From: an uncultured Bacteroides sp.
GTDB lineage: Bacteria > Bacteroidota > Bacteroidia > Cytophagales > Cyclobacteriaceae
Reading direction: 5' to 3'
Length of the DNA: 64,000 bases
Assembly: GCA_902168185.1 (NCBI GenBank)
Contig: CABHOV010000073.1
Coordinates: forward strand, 306,512-370,511
Below, piece after piece: positions 49,436 through 60,200 of the stretch (positions within the stretch are counted from its first letter, which is position 1; the number at the start of each line of letters is the position of its first letter). The notes under the pieces were generated by a model. The model worked only from the letters and a program-made list of their open reading frames with translations. It was not told where the DNA came from and did no database searches. The position numbers were made by a program, and so were the translations under genes.

Positions 49436-52400
49436 ATGTTAAAAGTATTTATAGAACGGCCGGTACTGGCCACCGTTGTGTCGATCATTCTTGTGCTGCT
49501 GGGGACGCTTTCATTAATGAACCTCCCGGTAACACAATTCCCGGATATAGCACCACCGAGTATACAGGTGCAGGCAGTATATCCTGGCGCGAACGCTGAA
49601 GTCGTTGCCCGTTCAGTAGCCACTCCGATAGAGGAGGCTGTGAACGGTGTGGAGAACATGACCTATATGACGTCAACCTCCAACAACGATGGATCTATGA
49701 TCCTGACGGTATATTTCAAACTGGGTACGGATCCTGACCTTGCTGCTGTGAACGTGCAGAACCGTGTATCGAAAGCTACCAGCTTGTTGCCATCCGAAGT
49801 TGTGCAGGCAGGTATATCTACACAGAAGCAACAGAACAGTATGATCATGGTGACGAACCTGGTGAGTGATGAGAAAATGTATGACGAGACATTTTTGCAG
49901 AACTATGCCAAGATCAACATCATTCCGGAAATACAACGTGTGCCGGGTGTAGGACAAGCGATGGTATTCGGATCGAAAGATTACTCCATGCGCATTTGGC
50001 TGAAGCCTGATCGTTTGGCTTCGTATGGTTTAGCAGTACAAGATGTATTGGATGCTATACGCGAACAAAATGTTGAAGCTGCTCCAGGACGATTTGGTGA
50101 AAACAGTCAGGAATCATTTGAATATGTTATCAAGTATAAAGGAAAGTTAAATGAAGGAAAGCAGTATGAGGATATTATACTGAAGGCTGATGCCGATGGA
50201 TCTGTACTCCGGCTCAGAGATGTAGCGCGTGTAGAACTTGGTTCCTATACCTATAACCAGAACACTACTGTAAATGGTAAATCCGGTATCGGTGTCGCGA
50301 TCTTCCAGACAGCTGGTTCCAACGCCAACGATATACAGACTTCCATCAATGAACTGATGGAAAAGGCTAAAGGTAATTTTCCTCAAGGTATATCATGCTT
50401 TAACATCTATAGTACAAAAGAGTATCTGGATGAATCCATCGAACAGGTAATTAAAACGCTGATCGAAGCATTTATACTCGTATTTATAGTCGTGTTTATT
50501 TTCTTGCAGGATTTTCGTTCCACGCTTATTCCAGCTATAGCTGTACCTGTGGCGATTATCGGTACATTTTTCTTCATGCAGTTGTTCGGGTTTACCATCA
50601 ACCTGCTTACACTGTTCGCACTTGTGCTCGCCATTGGTATAGTGGTGGATGATGCGATTGTGGTAGTGGAGGCAGTACATTCGAAAATGCAGCTCACGAA
50701 AATGAGTGCCAAGAAAGCTACGATTCAATCAATGAGTGAAATCTCCGGAGCGATCGTTTCCATTACATTGGTGATGTCTGCTGTATTTATACCCGTCGGA
50801 TTTATGCAAGGTCCTGCCGGAGTATTCTATCGTCAGTTCGCATTTACATTAGCGATCGCGATTGTTATTTCCGCTGTCAATGCATTAACATTGAGCCCTG
50901 CACTTTGTGCGTTGTTCCTGAAATCAGATCATGTCGATGATCATGAACATAGCAATGACAAATGGAGTACACGCTTTTTCAGATCTTTTAATACAGGCTT
51001 CAGTGCCATGACTGAAAAGTATCTCGGTAGTATACATTTCCTTGTAAAACACAGGTGGCTTACAATCGGTGGACTTGCCATCGTAACAGCTGTTACAGTA
51101 TGGATGTTACGCACAACGCCTACCGGATTTATACCGAATGAAGATCAGAGTTTCTTTGTATACTCTATAACATTACCGCCAGGTTCATCACTGCAACGTA
51201 CGCGTGAAGTGGTAAACAAAGTGGAGAACATGATGCATGAACTCGAAGCAACGAATCATTACTTAAGTGTTTCCGGGTTGAACATCATTACTTCTTCCAT
51301 CAGCTCTAACTATGCTGTTGGTTTTGTAAAGATGAAACCACATGATGAGCGAGGCGCTGTTAAAGATATAAATGCAATCATGGGGATGGTACAACAAAAA
51401 CTCTCCAGTATAAATGAAGCAGATATATTTACGTTTACAATGCCTACCGTACCAGGCTTCAGTAACATGGCCGGCTTTGAATTGATCTTGCAGGATCGTA
51501 CCGGTGGATCACTCGAAAAGTTAAATGAAACAACACAAGGTCTGATCGGAGCGTTGATGCAACGTCCGGAGATCGCGTATGCATTCACAACATTCAATAC
51601 TGCTAACCCGCAGTTTATGTTGAATGTAGACGAGAAGAAAGCGAAGCAATTAGGTGTATCCGTAAGTGATATATTGCAGACCCTGCAGGTATATTACGGA
51701 AGTACATTTGCTTCTGACTTCAATCGCTTCGGTAAATTCTATAGAGTGATCATGCAGGCGGAAGCTCCTTTCCGTGACGATCCGAATTCTCTGAAAGGCA
51801 TGTATGTGAAGAATTCGTATGACGAAATGGTGCCGCTCAGTACACTCGTGGTTTTAGAACGGGTATATGGTCCAGAGACGGTTACACGGAATAACTTATT
51901 CACCGCAGTAACCATCAACGGTGTTCCGAAACCTGGCTATAGCTCGGGTGATGCCATCAAAGCTGTTGAAGAAGTAGCAGCGCAATATCTGCCACGTGGC
52001 TATAGTTATGAATGGGCCGGTATGACAAAAGAAGAAATCGCTTCCGGTGGGCAGGCAGGTTTCATCTTTACACTCTGTCTCATATTTGTATACTTCCTGC
52101 TGGCAGCACAATATGAAAGCTATATACTTCCATTGTCGGTTATACTTTCAATACCACTGGGAATCTTTGGAGTATTTCTTTTTATAAACTTATTCGGTAT
52201 CGATAATAATATATATGTACAGGTGGGATTGATCATGCTCATCGGTCTGTTGGCGAAGAACGCTATTCTGATCGTAGAGTATGCAGTGCAGAGACGAAGA
52301 GCAGGAATGGATTTGTTGGCTTCTGCTATTGAAGCTTCCAAACTTCGTTTGCGCCCGATCCTGATGACATCCTTTGCATTTATAGTAGGCTTGTTGCCAT

Positions 52401-52579
52401 TGATGCGCGCGAACGGAGCGTCTGCTTTGGGTAACCGGTCTATCAGTACAGGTGCAGCCGGTGGCATGTTGACGGGTGTATTGCTGGGTATCTTTGTGAT
52501 CCCTGTGCTCTATATCATCTTCCAGTACCTGCAGGAAAAAGTGACGGGTGCTCCCAAGCCTGAAGAAATTACCGAATAG
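49436..52579 (+). CDS. RND (AcrB/HAE1-type) multidrug efflux permease
   Basis: 1047 residues, normal HAE1 length. Typical elements: MLKVFIERPVLATVVSIILV, FPDIAPPSIQVQAVYPGA, TSTSNNDGSMILTVYF, the TM4 proton-relay motif GIVVDDAIVVVEAVH with the two Asp, AGVFYRQFAFTLAIAIVISA, and TM10 LIGLLAKNAILIVEYA with the Lys, ending in MTSFAFIVGLLPLM. It exports hydrophobic compounds using the proton gradient, as a trimer with the adaptor and channel encoded on either side. Drug specificity cannot be inferred. Confidence 0.97.
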   Translation: MLKVFIERPVLATVVSIILVLLGTLSLMNLPVTQFPDIAPPSIQVQAVYPGANAEVVARSVATPIEEAVNGVENMTYMTSTSNNDGSMILTVYFKLGTDPDLAAVNVQNRVSKATSLLPSEVVQAGISTQKQQNSMIMVTNLVSDEKMYDETFLQNYAKINIIPEIQRVPGVGQAMVFGSKDYSMRIWLKPDRLASYGLAVQDVLDAIREQNVEAAPGRFGENSQESFEYVIKYKGKLNEGKQYEDIILKADADGSVLRLRDVARVELGSYTYNQNTTVNGKSGIGVAIFQTAGSNANDIQTSINELMEKAKGNFPQGISCFNIYSTKEYLDESIEQVIKTLIEAFILVFIVVFIFLQDFRSTLIPAIAVPVAIIGTFFFMQLFGFTINLLTLFALVLAIGIVVDDAIVVVEAVHSKMQLTKMSAKKATIQSMSEISGAIVSITLVMSAVFIPVGFMQGPAGVFYRQFAFTLAIAIVISAVNALTLSPALCALFLKSDHVDDHEHSNDKWSTRFFRSFNTGFSAMTEKYLGSIHFLVKHRWLTIGGLAIVTAVTVWMLRTTPTGFIPNEDQSFFVYSITLPPGSSLQRTREVVNKVENMMHELEATNHYLSVSGLNIITSSISSNYAVGFVKMKPHDERGAVKDINAIMGMVQQKLSSINEADIFTFTMPTVPGFSNMAGFELILQDRTGGSLEKLNETTQGLIGALMQRPEIAYAFTTFNTANPQFMLNVDEKKAKQLGVSVSDILQTLQVYYGSTFASDFNRFGKFYRVIMQAEAPFRDDPNSLKGMYVKNSYDEMVPLSTLVVLERVYGPETVTRNNLFTAVTINGVPKPGYSSGDAIKAVEEVAAQYLPRGYSYEWAGMTKEEIASGGQAGFIFTLCLIFVYFLLAAQYESYILPLSVILSIPLGIFGVFLFINLFGIDNNIYVQVGLIMLIGLLAKNAILIVEYAVQRRRAGMDLLASAIEASKLRLRPILMTSFAFIVGLLPLMRANGASALGNRSISTGAAGGMLTGVLLGIFVIPVLYIIFQYLQEKVTGAPKPEEITE

Positions 52580-52603
52580 TAATAACAGTTAATTTGTTGA
52601 ATC

Positions 52604-54028
52604 ATGTATAGTAACAGATTTATATATAGTAGCATAGGCGTGGTGTTGTTCGCGGTTGTTTTGCTGGGTTGCTCGGTAGGTAAAAATTACAAGCGCCCGG
52701 ATCTGAAAGCCCCGCAACAGTTTGGTACAACGGTACCGCCATCCGACAGTAGTATAGCAACGCAATCGTGGAAAGAGTTTTTTACCGACACCACATTATT
52801 GCGATTGATTGATAAGGCTGTAGTCAATAATTTCGATTTGCAACTCGCAATCAAACGCATTGCTATAGCAGAGTCGCGCGCGAAACAAGCACGCGCAGCA
52901 TGGCTTCCCACATGGAGCGTACAGGCATCGGCCTCTACAAACAATCCTTCCGGAAATAGTTTGAACGGTATAAGCCTGAGCAGTTTCCTTGGTACAAACC
53001 ACATCGAGGATTATACATTAAGCTCAACCATCTCGTGGGAGATTGATGTATGGGGAAAAATAAGAAGATCGAAGCAGGCCGCATTGGCGGATTATCTGCA
53101 GACGTTCGAAGCTGGCCGCGCAATACAGACTCAACTAGTAGCACAGGTTTCCAATGCATACTATAATTTATTAATGATGGATGCACAGCTTGCTATAGCA
53201 AACCGAAATGTACTCCTAAGTGATAGTATAGTGCAGATGATGCAGTTGCAGAAAACTGCTGGTGAAGTAACTGAACTGGCCGTGCAGCAAGCAATAGGAC
53301 AACAGCAAACTGCAGCGTTACTGGTGCCGCAGTTGGAGCAAGCTATAGCGATACAAGAAAACGGACTTCGTTTATTGTTAGGCGATTGGCCTGGGGCAGT
53401 AAGCAGGAATACAGAGTTGAGTACGTTGATCCTGAACGACTCGATATTTGCAACCGGTGTACCCATCGACCTGTTGAGTCATCGTCCGGATGTACGCGCA
53501 AGCGAGAAAGGTTTAGTGGCGGCCAATGCACGCGTGGGTATAGCACAAGGTAATATGTACCCTGCGCTAAACCTTACCGCTACTGGAGGACTAAATGCAT
53601 ACGAAGCGAGCAACTGGTTTAATATACCGGCATCTTTGTTCGGAACCGTGATGGGAAGTCTTACACAACCAATCTTTCAGAGACGTACTCTGCGAACACA
53701 ACTTGAAATTGCAAAAGCAGAACGCGAGCAAAGCGTCATAGAATTCAGACAATCCGTAACGGGTGCGGTACACGAAGTTACCAATGCGTTGATTCGGTTG
53801 GATAAACTGAAAACACAACAGCAAGTCGTAACAACACGCGTGGAAACATTGCAACAAGCCGTGAAGAATGCGCGATTACTTTTCAGAAGCGGCATGGCCA
53901 ACTATCTCGAAGTAATCACGGCACAGAGCAATGCGCTGCAAGCTGAACTTGATAAAGCAGACATCACACGCCAGCAATTAAGCGCACGTGTTGAGCTATA
54001 CCAATCACTCGGTGGAGGTTGGAAGTAA
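52604..54028 (+). CDS. NodT/OprM-family outer-membrane efflux lipoprotein
   Basis: 474 residues. A lipobox (VVLLGCSVGKNYKRP, Cys about 23) is followed by two outer_membrane_efflux (OEP) repeats with long helices (LRLIDKAVVNNFDLQLAIKR, AWEIDVWGKIRRSK-type segment SWEIDVWGKIRRSKQ, LLSHRPDVRASEKGLVAANA). The protein forms the trimeric channel of the tripartite pump. It starts 25 bases after the permease gene, completing an adaptor-pump-channel operon. A terminator follows at 54106. Confidence 0.96.
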   Translation: MYSNRFIYSSIGVVLFAVVLLGCSVGKNYKRPDLKAPQQFGTTVPPSDSSIATQSWKEFFTDTTLLRLIDKAVVNNFDLQLAIKRIAIAESRAKQARAAWLPTWSVQASASTNNPSGNSLNGISLSSFLGTNHIEDYTLSSTISWEIDVWGKIRRSKQAALADYLQTFEAGRAIQTQLVAQVSNAYYNLLMMDAQLAIANRNVLLSDSIVQMMQLQKTAGEVTELAVQQAIGQQQTAALLVPQLEQAIAIQENGLRLLLGDWPGAVSRNTELSTLILNDSIFATGVPIDLLSHRPDVRASEKGLVAANARVGIAQGNMYPALNLTATGGLNAYEASNWFNIPASLFGTVMGSLTQPIFQRRTLRTQLEIAKAEREQSVIEFRQSVTGAVHEVTNALIRLDKLKTQQQVVTTRVETLQQAVKNARLLFRSGMANYLEVITAQSNALQAELDKADITRQQLSARVELYQSLGGGWK

Positions 54029-54057
54029 CTTAAAAAACTTTGAGGTATGAGTCGTGG

Positions 54058-54101
54058 GCTACGAGTTAAAAGCTCGTGGTGCATTGCTCAGAACTCGTAA
54101 C
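54058..54101. repeat. Inverted repeat after the efflux channel gene
   Basis: GCTACGAGTT (54058-54067) pairs with AACTCGTAAC (54092-54101) at nine of ten positions. The same 10-mer GCTACGAGTT forms the core of the palindrome at 5535-5584. Confidence 0.5.
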
Positions 54102-54105
54102 TATA

Positions 54106-54132
54106 AATGGCCAGCGATGGCCATTTTTTATT
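54106..54132 (+). terminator. Intrinsic terminator of the RND operon
   Basis: AATGGCCA (54106-54113) and TGGCCATT (54118-54125) form a perfect stem with loop GCGA, followed by TTTT and more AT-rich sequence. Confidence 0.88.
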
Positions 54133-54146
54133 TCGGAAGGTTTGAT

Positions 54147-54160
54147 CTCTGAATTCAGAG
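54147..54160. promoter_or_regulatory. Perfect 14-bp palindrome upstream of sprA
   Basis: CTCTGAATTCAGAG lies 123 bases before the sprA start, just after the RND terminator and next to a TTTG. It could be an operator for sprA. Confidence 0.35.
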
Positions 54161-54282
54161 GGCTGGTCTACACATCGTTGTCATCGTGCATGATCCTGTT
54201 TTATAAAGCGTTCTTTCGGAGCTGCGTATTTTTTTACCAACGTGGCAGGATAGAAACGTCTTTGAATAACAGGACCTGAGCA

Positions 54283-57200
54283 TTGATATTGAGACCGTGT
54301 TTTTCCCTAAGCCTTCTCCGTGTAGCAGAGTATGGACTGCTGATGCTATCGCTATGCATGAGTACAACGGTATCGGTATGGGCGCAAAATACTTTTCCCG
54401 AAAAGAAAGATTCTGTTCAGTCATATCAACCGGAAACAAAACCAACTTATAAAGCAGAAGACCGATACGGTGATCCCTTCTCGAATCCAGAGACATCATC
54501 ACCATTATTACTGAAAGATCCTGAACGTGTAAAAGTAGATATACAAATAGATACGTCCGGGAATTATACTATATATGAAAAAGTAGGCGGGTTGCAATAT
54601 CGTCCGGTGTCGACCATGTCACTGGAAGAATTCAAGCAATACCAGGAACGTGAGCAATTAAAAAATTACTGGAAGAGCAGAACGAAAGCGAAGGATGGCG
54701 AGAGTGCCGTGAGTGGACGAAGCTTGAATCCCAAGATCTTTATCAGCCCTATACTGGATCGCATCTTTGGAGGAAGCTATATAGAACTGGTGCCGCGCGG
54801 ATATGTTACGCTCGATTTTGGTGCTGCATTCCAGCGTATTAATAATCCCTCGATACCAATCCGCCAGCAACGCAGTGGCGGGTTTGAATTTGATGAGCAG
54901 ATCAACCTGAGTGTTGTTGGAAAAGTAGGAGAGAAGCTTTCCGTTTCAGCAAACTTTGATAATAACAATTCATTCGACTTCCAGAATAACATGAAGGTTG
55001 AATATACCGGCTTCAAAGAAGATATACTTCAGAAACTTGAAATCGGTAATGTTAGCCTTCCGTTGAATAATACACTGATACAAGGTGCACAAAATCTGTT
55101 TGGCGTAAAAGCGCAAATGCAATTTGGTAAACTGAAGGCTACCGTAATTGCTTCGACTCAGCGCGGCAAAGCTTCATCTGTAAATGTTGATGGCAGCAGC
55201 AATGGGCAGAACCGACCGTTTGAAATTATAGCTTCCAACTATGATGAGAATCGACATTTTTTTCTTGGACATTTCTTTCGGGATAATTATACCAAGTGGA
55301 TCTCCAACACACCGCAGGTTATTTCCGGTATAAATATAACCCGCGTGGAAGTATATGTATTGAATCGCAAGAGTGATACGCAAACACTTCGCAATGTCGT
55401 AGGACTTATGGATCTGGGCGAGGGTAAAAGAATTTACAATGCAGCTGTTACTTCCAATGGGACAGCGATGCCTGCATCCAACAAAGCCAATAATCTTTTC
55501 GACTTTGTGACGGCGCAGAGCCGGGCAGCAGATAATATCAACAGTACGCTGGAAACTTTTTTTGCTGCGGATAATAACAACGGTACCGACTTTGAGAAAA
55601 TCACCGGTGCACGAAAACTGGCAGCTACAGAATATACCTTCCATACACAGCTTGGCTACCTTACCTTGAGCACAAAGCTGCAAAGTGATGAAGCGCTGGC
55701 CGTGTCGTATGAATATACCTATAACGGTAAGTCCTATACGGTTGGTGAATTGTCGGAGGACTATTCTAATCTCAAGGATGAGGAAGTTGTCTTTCTGAAG
55801 CTTCTTCGCCCCCGGAAGATCGCTATACATGATTCGGAAGGCGAAACGATTCCCACCTGGGACTTGATGATGAAGAATATATATACCCTCGGAGCGACAC
55901 AACTTTCACAGAGTGGCTTTGAGTTGCGCGTGATCTATCGCGATGATGCCTCCGGTATAGATAATCCTCAGCTACAGGCCGGTAACATCGTGCGTGCCCG
56001 ACAGCTCGTGGAAATTATGGGCCTTGATAAACTGAACACGTTAAGTGACCGACAACGCGATGGTAACTTTGATTTTGTGGAAGGCGTTACGATCAACTCG
56101 ACATTGGGTCTTATCATATTCCCCTACCTGAAACCGTTCAGCGAAGCATTGCGTGAAGCCTTTGATGGTGAACCCACCGAGAATGCGCTGATTACAAAGT
56201 ATGCCTATGATACACTATATGGTACCACGAAATCAGACGCTGCTTTATTTGCCTCCAAGAATAAATTCTATATCACCGGAGAATATACTGCGAGTTCCTC
56301 CAGTGAAATTGTTATACCCGGTTTTGGTGTGGCACAAGGTTCCGTGAAGGTATATGCTGGTGGCATTTTGCTTACCGAAGGAACAGACTATGTAGTAGAC
56401 TATACATTTGGTAAAGTGACCATCCTCAATGAATCCATTATGAATTCGGGCAAGGATATAGAAGTGCAGTATGAACAGTCTGATGCTTTTTCTTTTCAGA
56501 ATAAGAGTCTGCTGGGGACACGCATGGATTACAAACTAAACGATGATGTCAACTTTGGTTCTACGTTGCTATACTATAACGAACGCCCTGCTGTAAGTCG
56601 CAATACCGTAGGTACTGAGCCTGCGCGCAATGTTCAATACGGCCTCGACTTCAATATCAATAAGAAAAGCAGGATGCTCACCAAGTTGGTAGATGCATTG
56701 CCGTTGATCCAGACCAAGGAAGAATCAACAGTGAACCTTACCGGTGAGTTTGCTCAGCTTCTTCCCGGCACATCAAACGTAATTGATGGTGAAGGTACCG
56801 GGTATATAGACGATTTTGAGAATACAACAACCCCGTATTCACTGATGAGTCCTGCGGGATGGAAACTTTCCTCTGTACCGAAAACTGATGATTACCACTT
56901 TGATCCAAGCGGTGGTATAGCGGATGATATAGCGGCCGGGTACAAGCGCGGAAAAATTGCGTGGTATACAATCGATAATCAATTACAGCGCAGTAGTGGC
57001 TCGTTAAAGCCCGATAACATCAGCGAAGAGGATCTCTATAATCATTATGTACGGGGTGTTGGTCCGCAGGAGATTTTTCCGAACAAGCAACTCACGCAAG
57101 GTATATATTACGAGCAGGTATTTGATGTAGCTTATTTCCCGAATGAAAGAGGGCCCTATAACTATAATCCCTCGCTCGATAACAACGGCCTTCTCCCCGC

Positions 57201-60200
57201 ACCACAAGATACCTGGGGAGCTATTACAAAAGCGGTTACATCCGAGACAGATTTTGATAAAGCAAATATAGAGTATATAGAATTCTGGATGATGGATCCG
57301 TTTATTAACCTTTCAAGCGGTACGGGAAAAGTACTGGATGGAATTTTTAATAAAGGAAATACAACTGGAGGAAGACTTATTTTCCAGCTTGGAAATATAT
57401 CGGAAGATGTGATGCGCGATTCGCGCCATGCCTTTGAGAATGGCTTGCCTGCCGATGGTAACTTAACAGGAGAGGTTGCTGCCAATAGTTGGGGATACGT
57501 TACCACCGAACAATATCTCACCAGTAGTTTCGATAATACATCGACCTCTGCACGCAGTAACCAGGACGTTGGTTTTGATGGATTGCCCAATGAAAAAGAG
57601 ACTGAATATTTCAGCAGTTATCTGAATACTGTAAATGTTGCTGCGCGCGAGAAAGTGCAGAACGATCCTTCGGGAGATAACTTTACATATTTCCTCGATA
57701 GTAAATACGATGCTGCCAATGCAAAAATCCTGCAACGCTATAAGGATTATAATGGACAGGATGGCAACTCGCCCATTGCGTCAAGCTCAGCGATATCATA
57801 CTCCAGCTACCTCACGCCAGACAATGAAGATATAAATGCCGATAATACGCTGAATGAAACGGAAGAGTATTACCAGTATGATATTGATCTTAAGCCCGGC
57901 AAACTCGCTGTGGATAATGAATATATAGTGGACAAGATCACTACCACGAATACAAATGAACTTGAAGAATCCGTAACGTGGTATTTATTCAGAATTCCGA
58001 TCCGTGAGTATGAATCAAAATTTGGAAACATTGAAGACTTTAAGTCGATCAAGTATATACGCATGCTGCTCACCGAGTTTAAAGAACCCGTGGTATTGCG
58101 TCTTGCTAATTTTCGTATGGTAGGAAGTTATTGGAGAAGATATACTGCAGATGATTTGAACGATTCCGGCTTAAGTGAAATCACAGAACCGAACCTGGAT
58201 AACTTCACAGTGTCGGTGGTTAACCTGGAGGAGAATTCCGTTAAAGATATAGCAGCGAATAAATCAGGGTATATAATTCCACCAGGTGTAGTGCGCGATC
58301 GTGATAACACGTCTTCCGTATCGCGTTTGCTAAATGAACAATCTGTACAGGTATGCATCGATGATCTGGCCGATGGAACGTCGCGGGCTATATATAAAAA
58401 TCTTTCTGTCGATCTTTTTAATTATGGCCGTGTTAAAATGTTCTTCCATGCCAACAGCGAAGCCGGTAACGATGGTCTGTATGCGTTTATTCGCCTGGGT
58501 ACAGACTTCACGGATAATTACTATGAGATTCAGATTCCTTTAAAAATTTCCGATGCAAGTGACGAAACGGAACGCGGTGTGTGGCCGGAGGAAAACGAGA
58601 TCGATCTTGCGCTGAACGAATTATATATCTTGAAGACTGCGCGCGACAAAGCTAACTTCTCACTAACAGAACGCTATCCGCTGGCCGGACCAAAAGAAGT
58701 GGGCAGACATTTACTTCGTATACTCGGGCGCCCCGATCTCAGTAGTGTGCTCGCTGTGATGATTGGTGTGCGTAATCCACGAACAAGTGATAAGCGATCA
58801 TACTCCGTTTGCCTGTGGGCAAATGAATTACGGGTAACTGATTTTGATCGTACTGCTGGTTGGGCGGTAACATCTTCAGCTAATATAAAGCTTGCAGATT
58901 TCGCTACTATAAATGCTGCGCTTCGGCATACCACCTACGGATTTGGAAGCATCAGTTCGAAAATCTCCGAGCGTACACGCGATGAGACAACTTCGTATGA
59001 TGTATCTGCTGCAGCTAATCTGGACAAACTATTGCCGGGAAATACAGGTATAAAGATTCCAGTCTTTGCGAGCTATGAAAATAGTGTAGCCACTCCGAAC
59101 TATGATCCTGCAAATCCGGATGTAAAATTGAGTGCGGCACTTGAAGCTTTCAATACAGAAAATGAGAAACGTGAGTATCTGAAAATTATACAAGACCGAA
59201 CGGTGAGGCGAAGTTTGAATTTTACCAACGTACGGAAAGTAAAAGTAAATCCCAATGCACGATCTAATATATGGGACGTAGAAAATCTGTCGCTCAGTTA
59301 TTCCTATAGCGATGCGATCCAAAAAGATTTTACTACCGTGCAAAATCTGAACAAGCAGTATAAGGGTTCAGTGGTATATAATTTTAGTCCGAAGGCGACC
59401 GGTATAGAGCCCTTTAAAAATTCAGCGGGTTTGTCATCGCCCTGGCTTAAGCTTATTAAAGATTTTAATGTAAGCCTGATGCCCTCCAATATAAACGTGC
59501 GGATGGACTTGAACAGATCGTTCACGAAAACTATATATAGGAACTCGGGCAGCAGTGGCGACTTTGTGGAGTCGGATGCTTCGTATGTAAAGTATTTTGT
59601 GTTCAACCGACAGTATAATGTCAAGTGGAATTTGTCAAAGAATCTTTCTTTTGAATATGCTGCGCTCGCGAATGCCGTGATTGACGAGCCGGAGGGAGAT
59701 ATCAATACGCAAGAGAAGAAAGATAGTGTGATGCACAACCTGAAGAAGCTTGGCCGAATGAAGAATTTCACACAAGGCGTAACCTTGAATTATACTTTGC
59801 CATTGGATAAAATTCCAGCTACGGATTGGCTCTCGGCCGACTATCGTTTTCATGCCGACTATACATGGAAAGCAGGGACCTATAATAAAGTTGATTCACT
59901 GGTAAAGACCGGTGAACAAGATCTTGTTGATTCACTCGATTTTAAGAATACAATTCAGAATAGTCGCTCGCAAAATATAGCAGGGCGTATCGATATGGTA
60001 AGGCTCTATAACAAGATCAAATTCCTGAAAGCGTTGAACACGCCTGCACGACCAAGCGCAAAATCATCTGGTAATACCCGGGCGCAGACAAGGATTGATA
60101 CTGTGAAAGCATCGTCCGCTTCAACCAACGGATTGGTAAAAGGGATTTTGAAATTGGTAATGTCTGTGCGTTCGATAAATGCTACCTATAGCCTGACGGA

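Noticed and set aside
55174..55902. 242-codon open frame on the minus strand inside sprA
   Set aside because: It is fully antisense to the clear SprA coding frame, has no signal, domain or family feature, and is one of many open antisense frames in this long gene.
59304..59771. 155-codon minus-strand frame inside sprA
   Set aside because: Same reason: shadow of the SprA frame with an unnatural Phe/Ser/Leu-rich composition.
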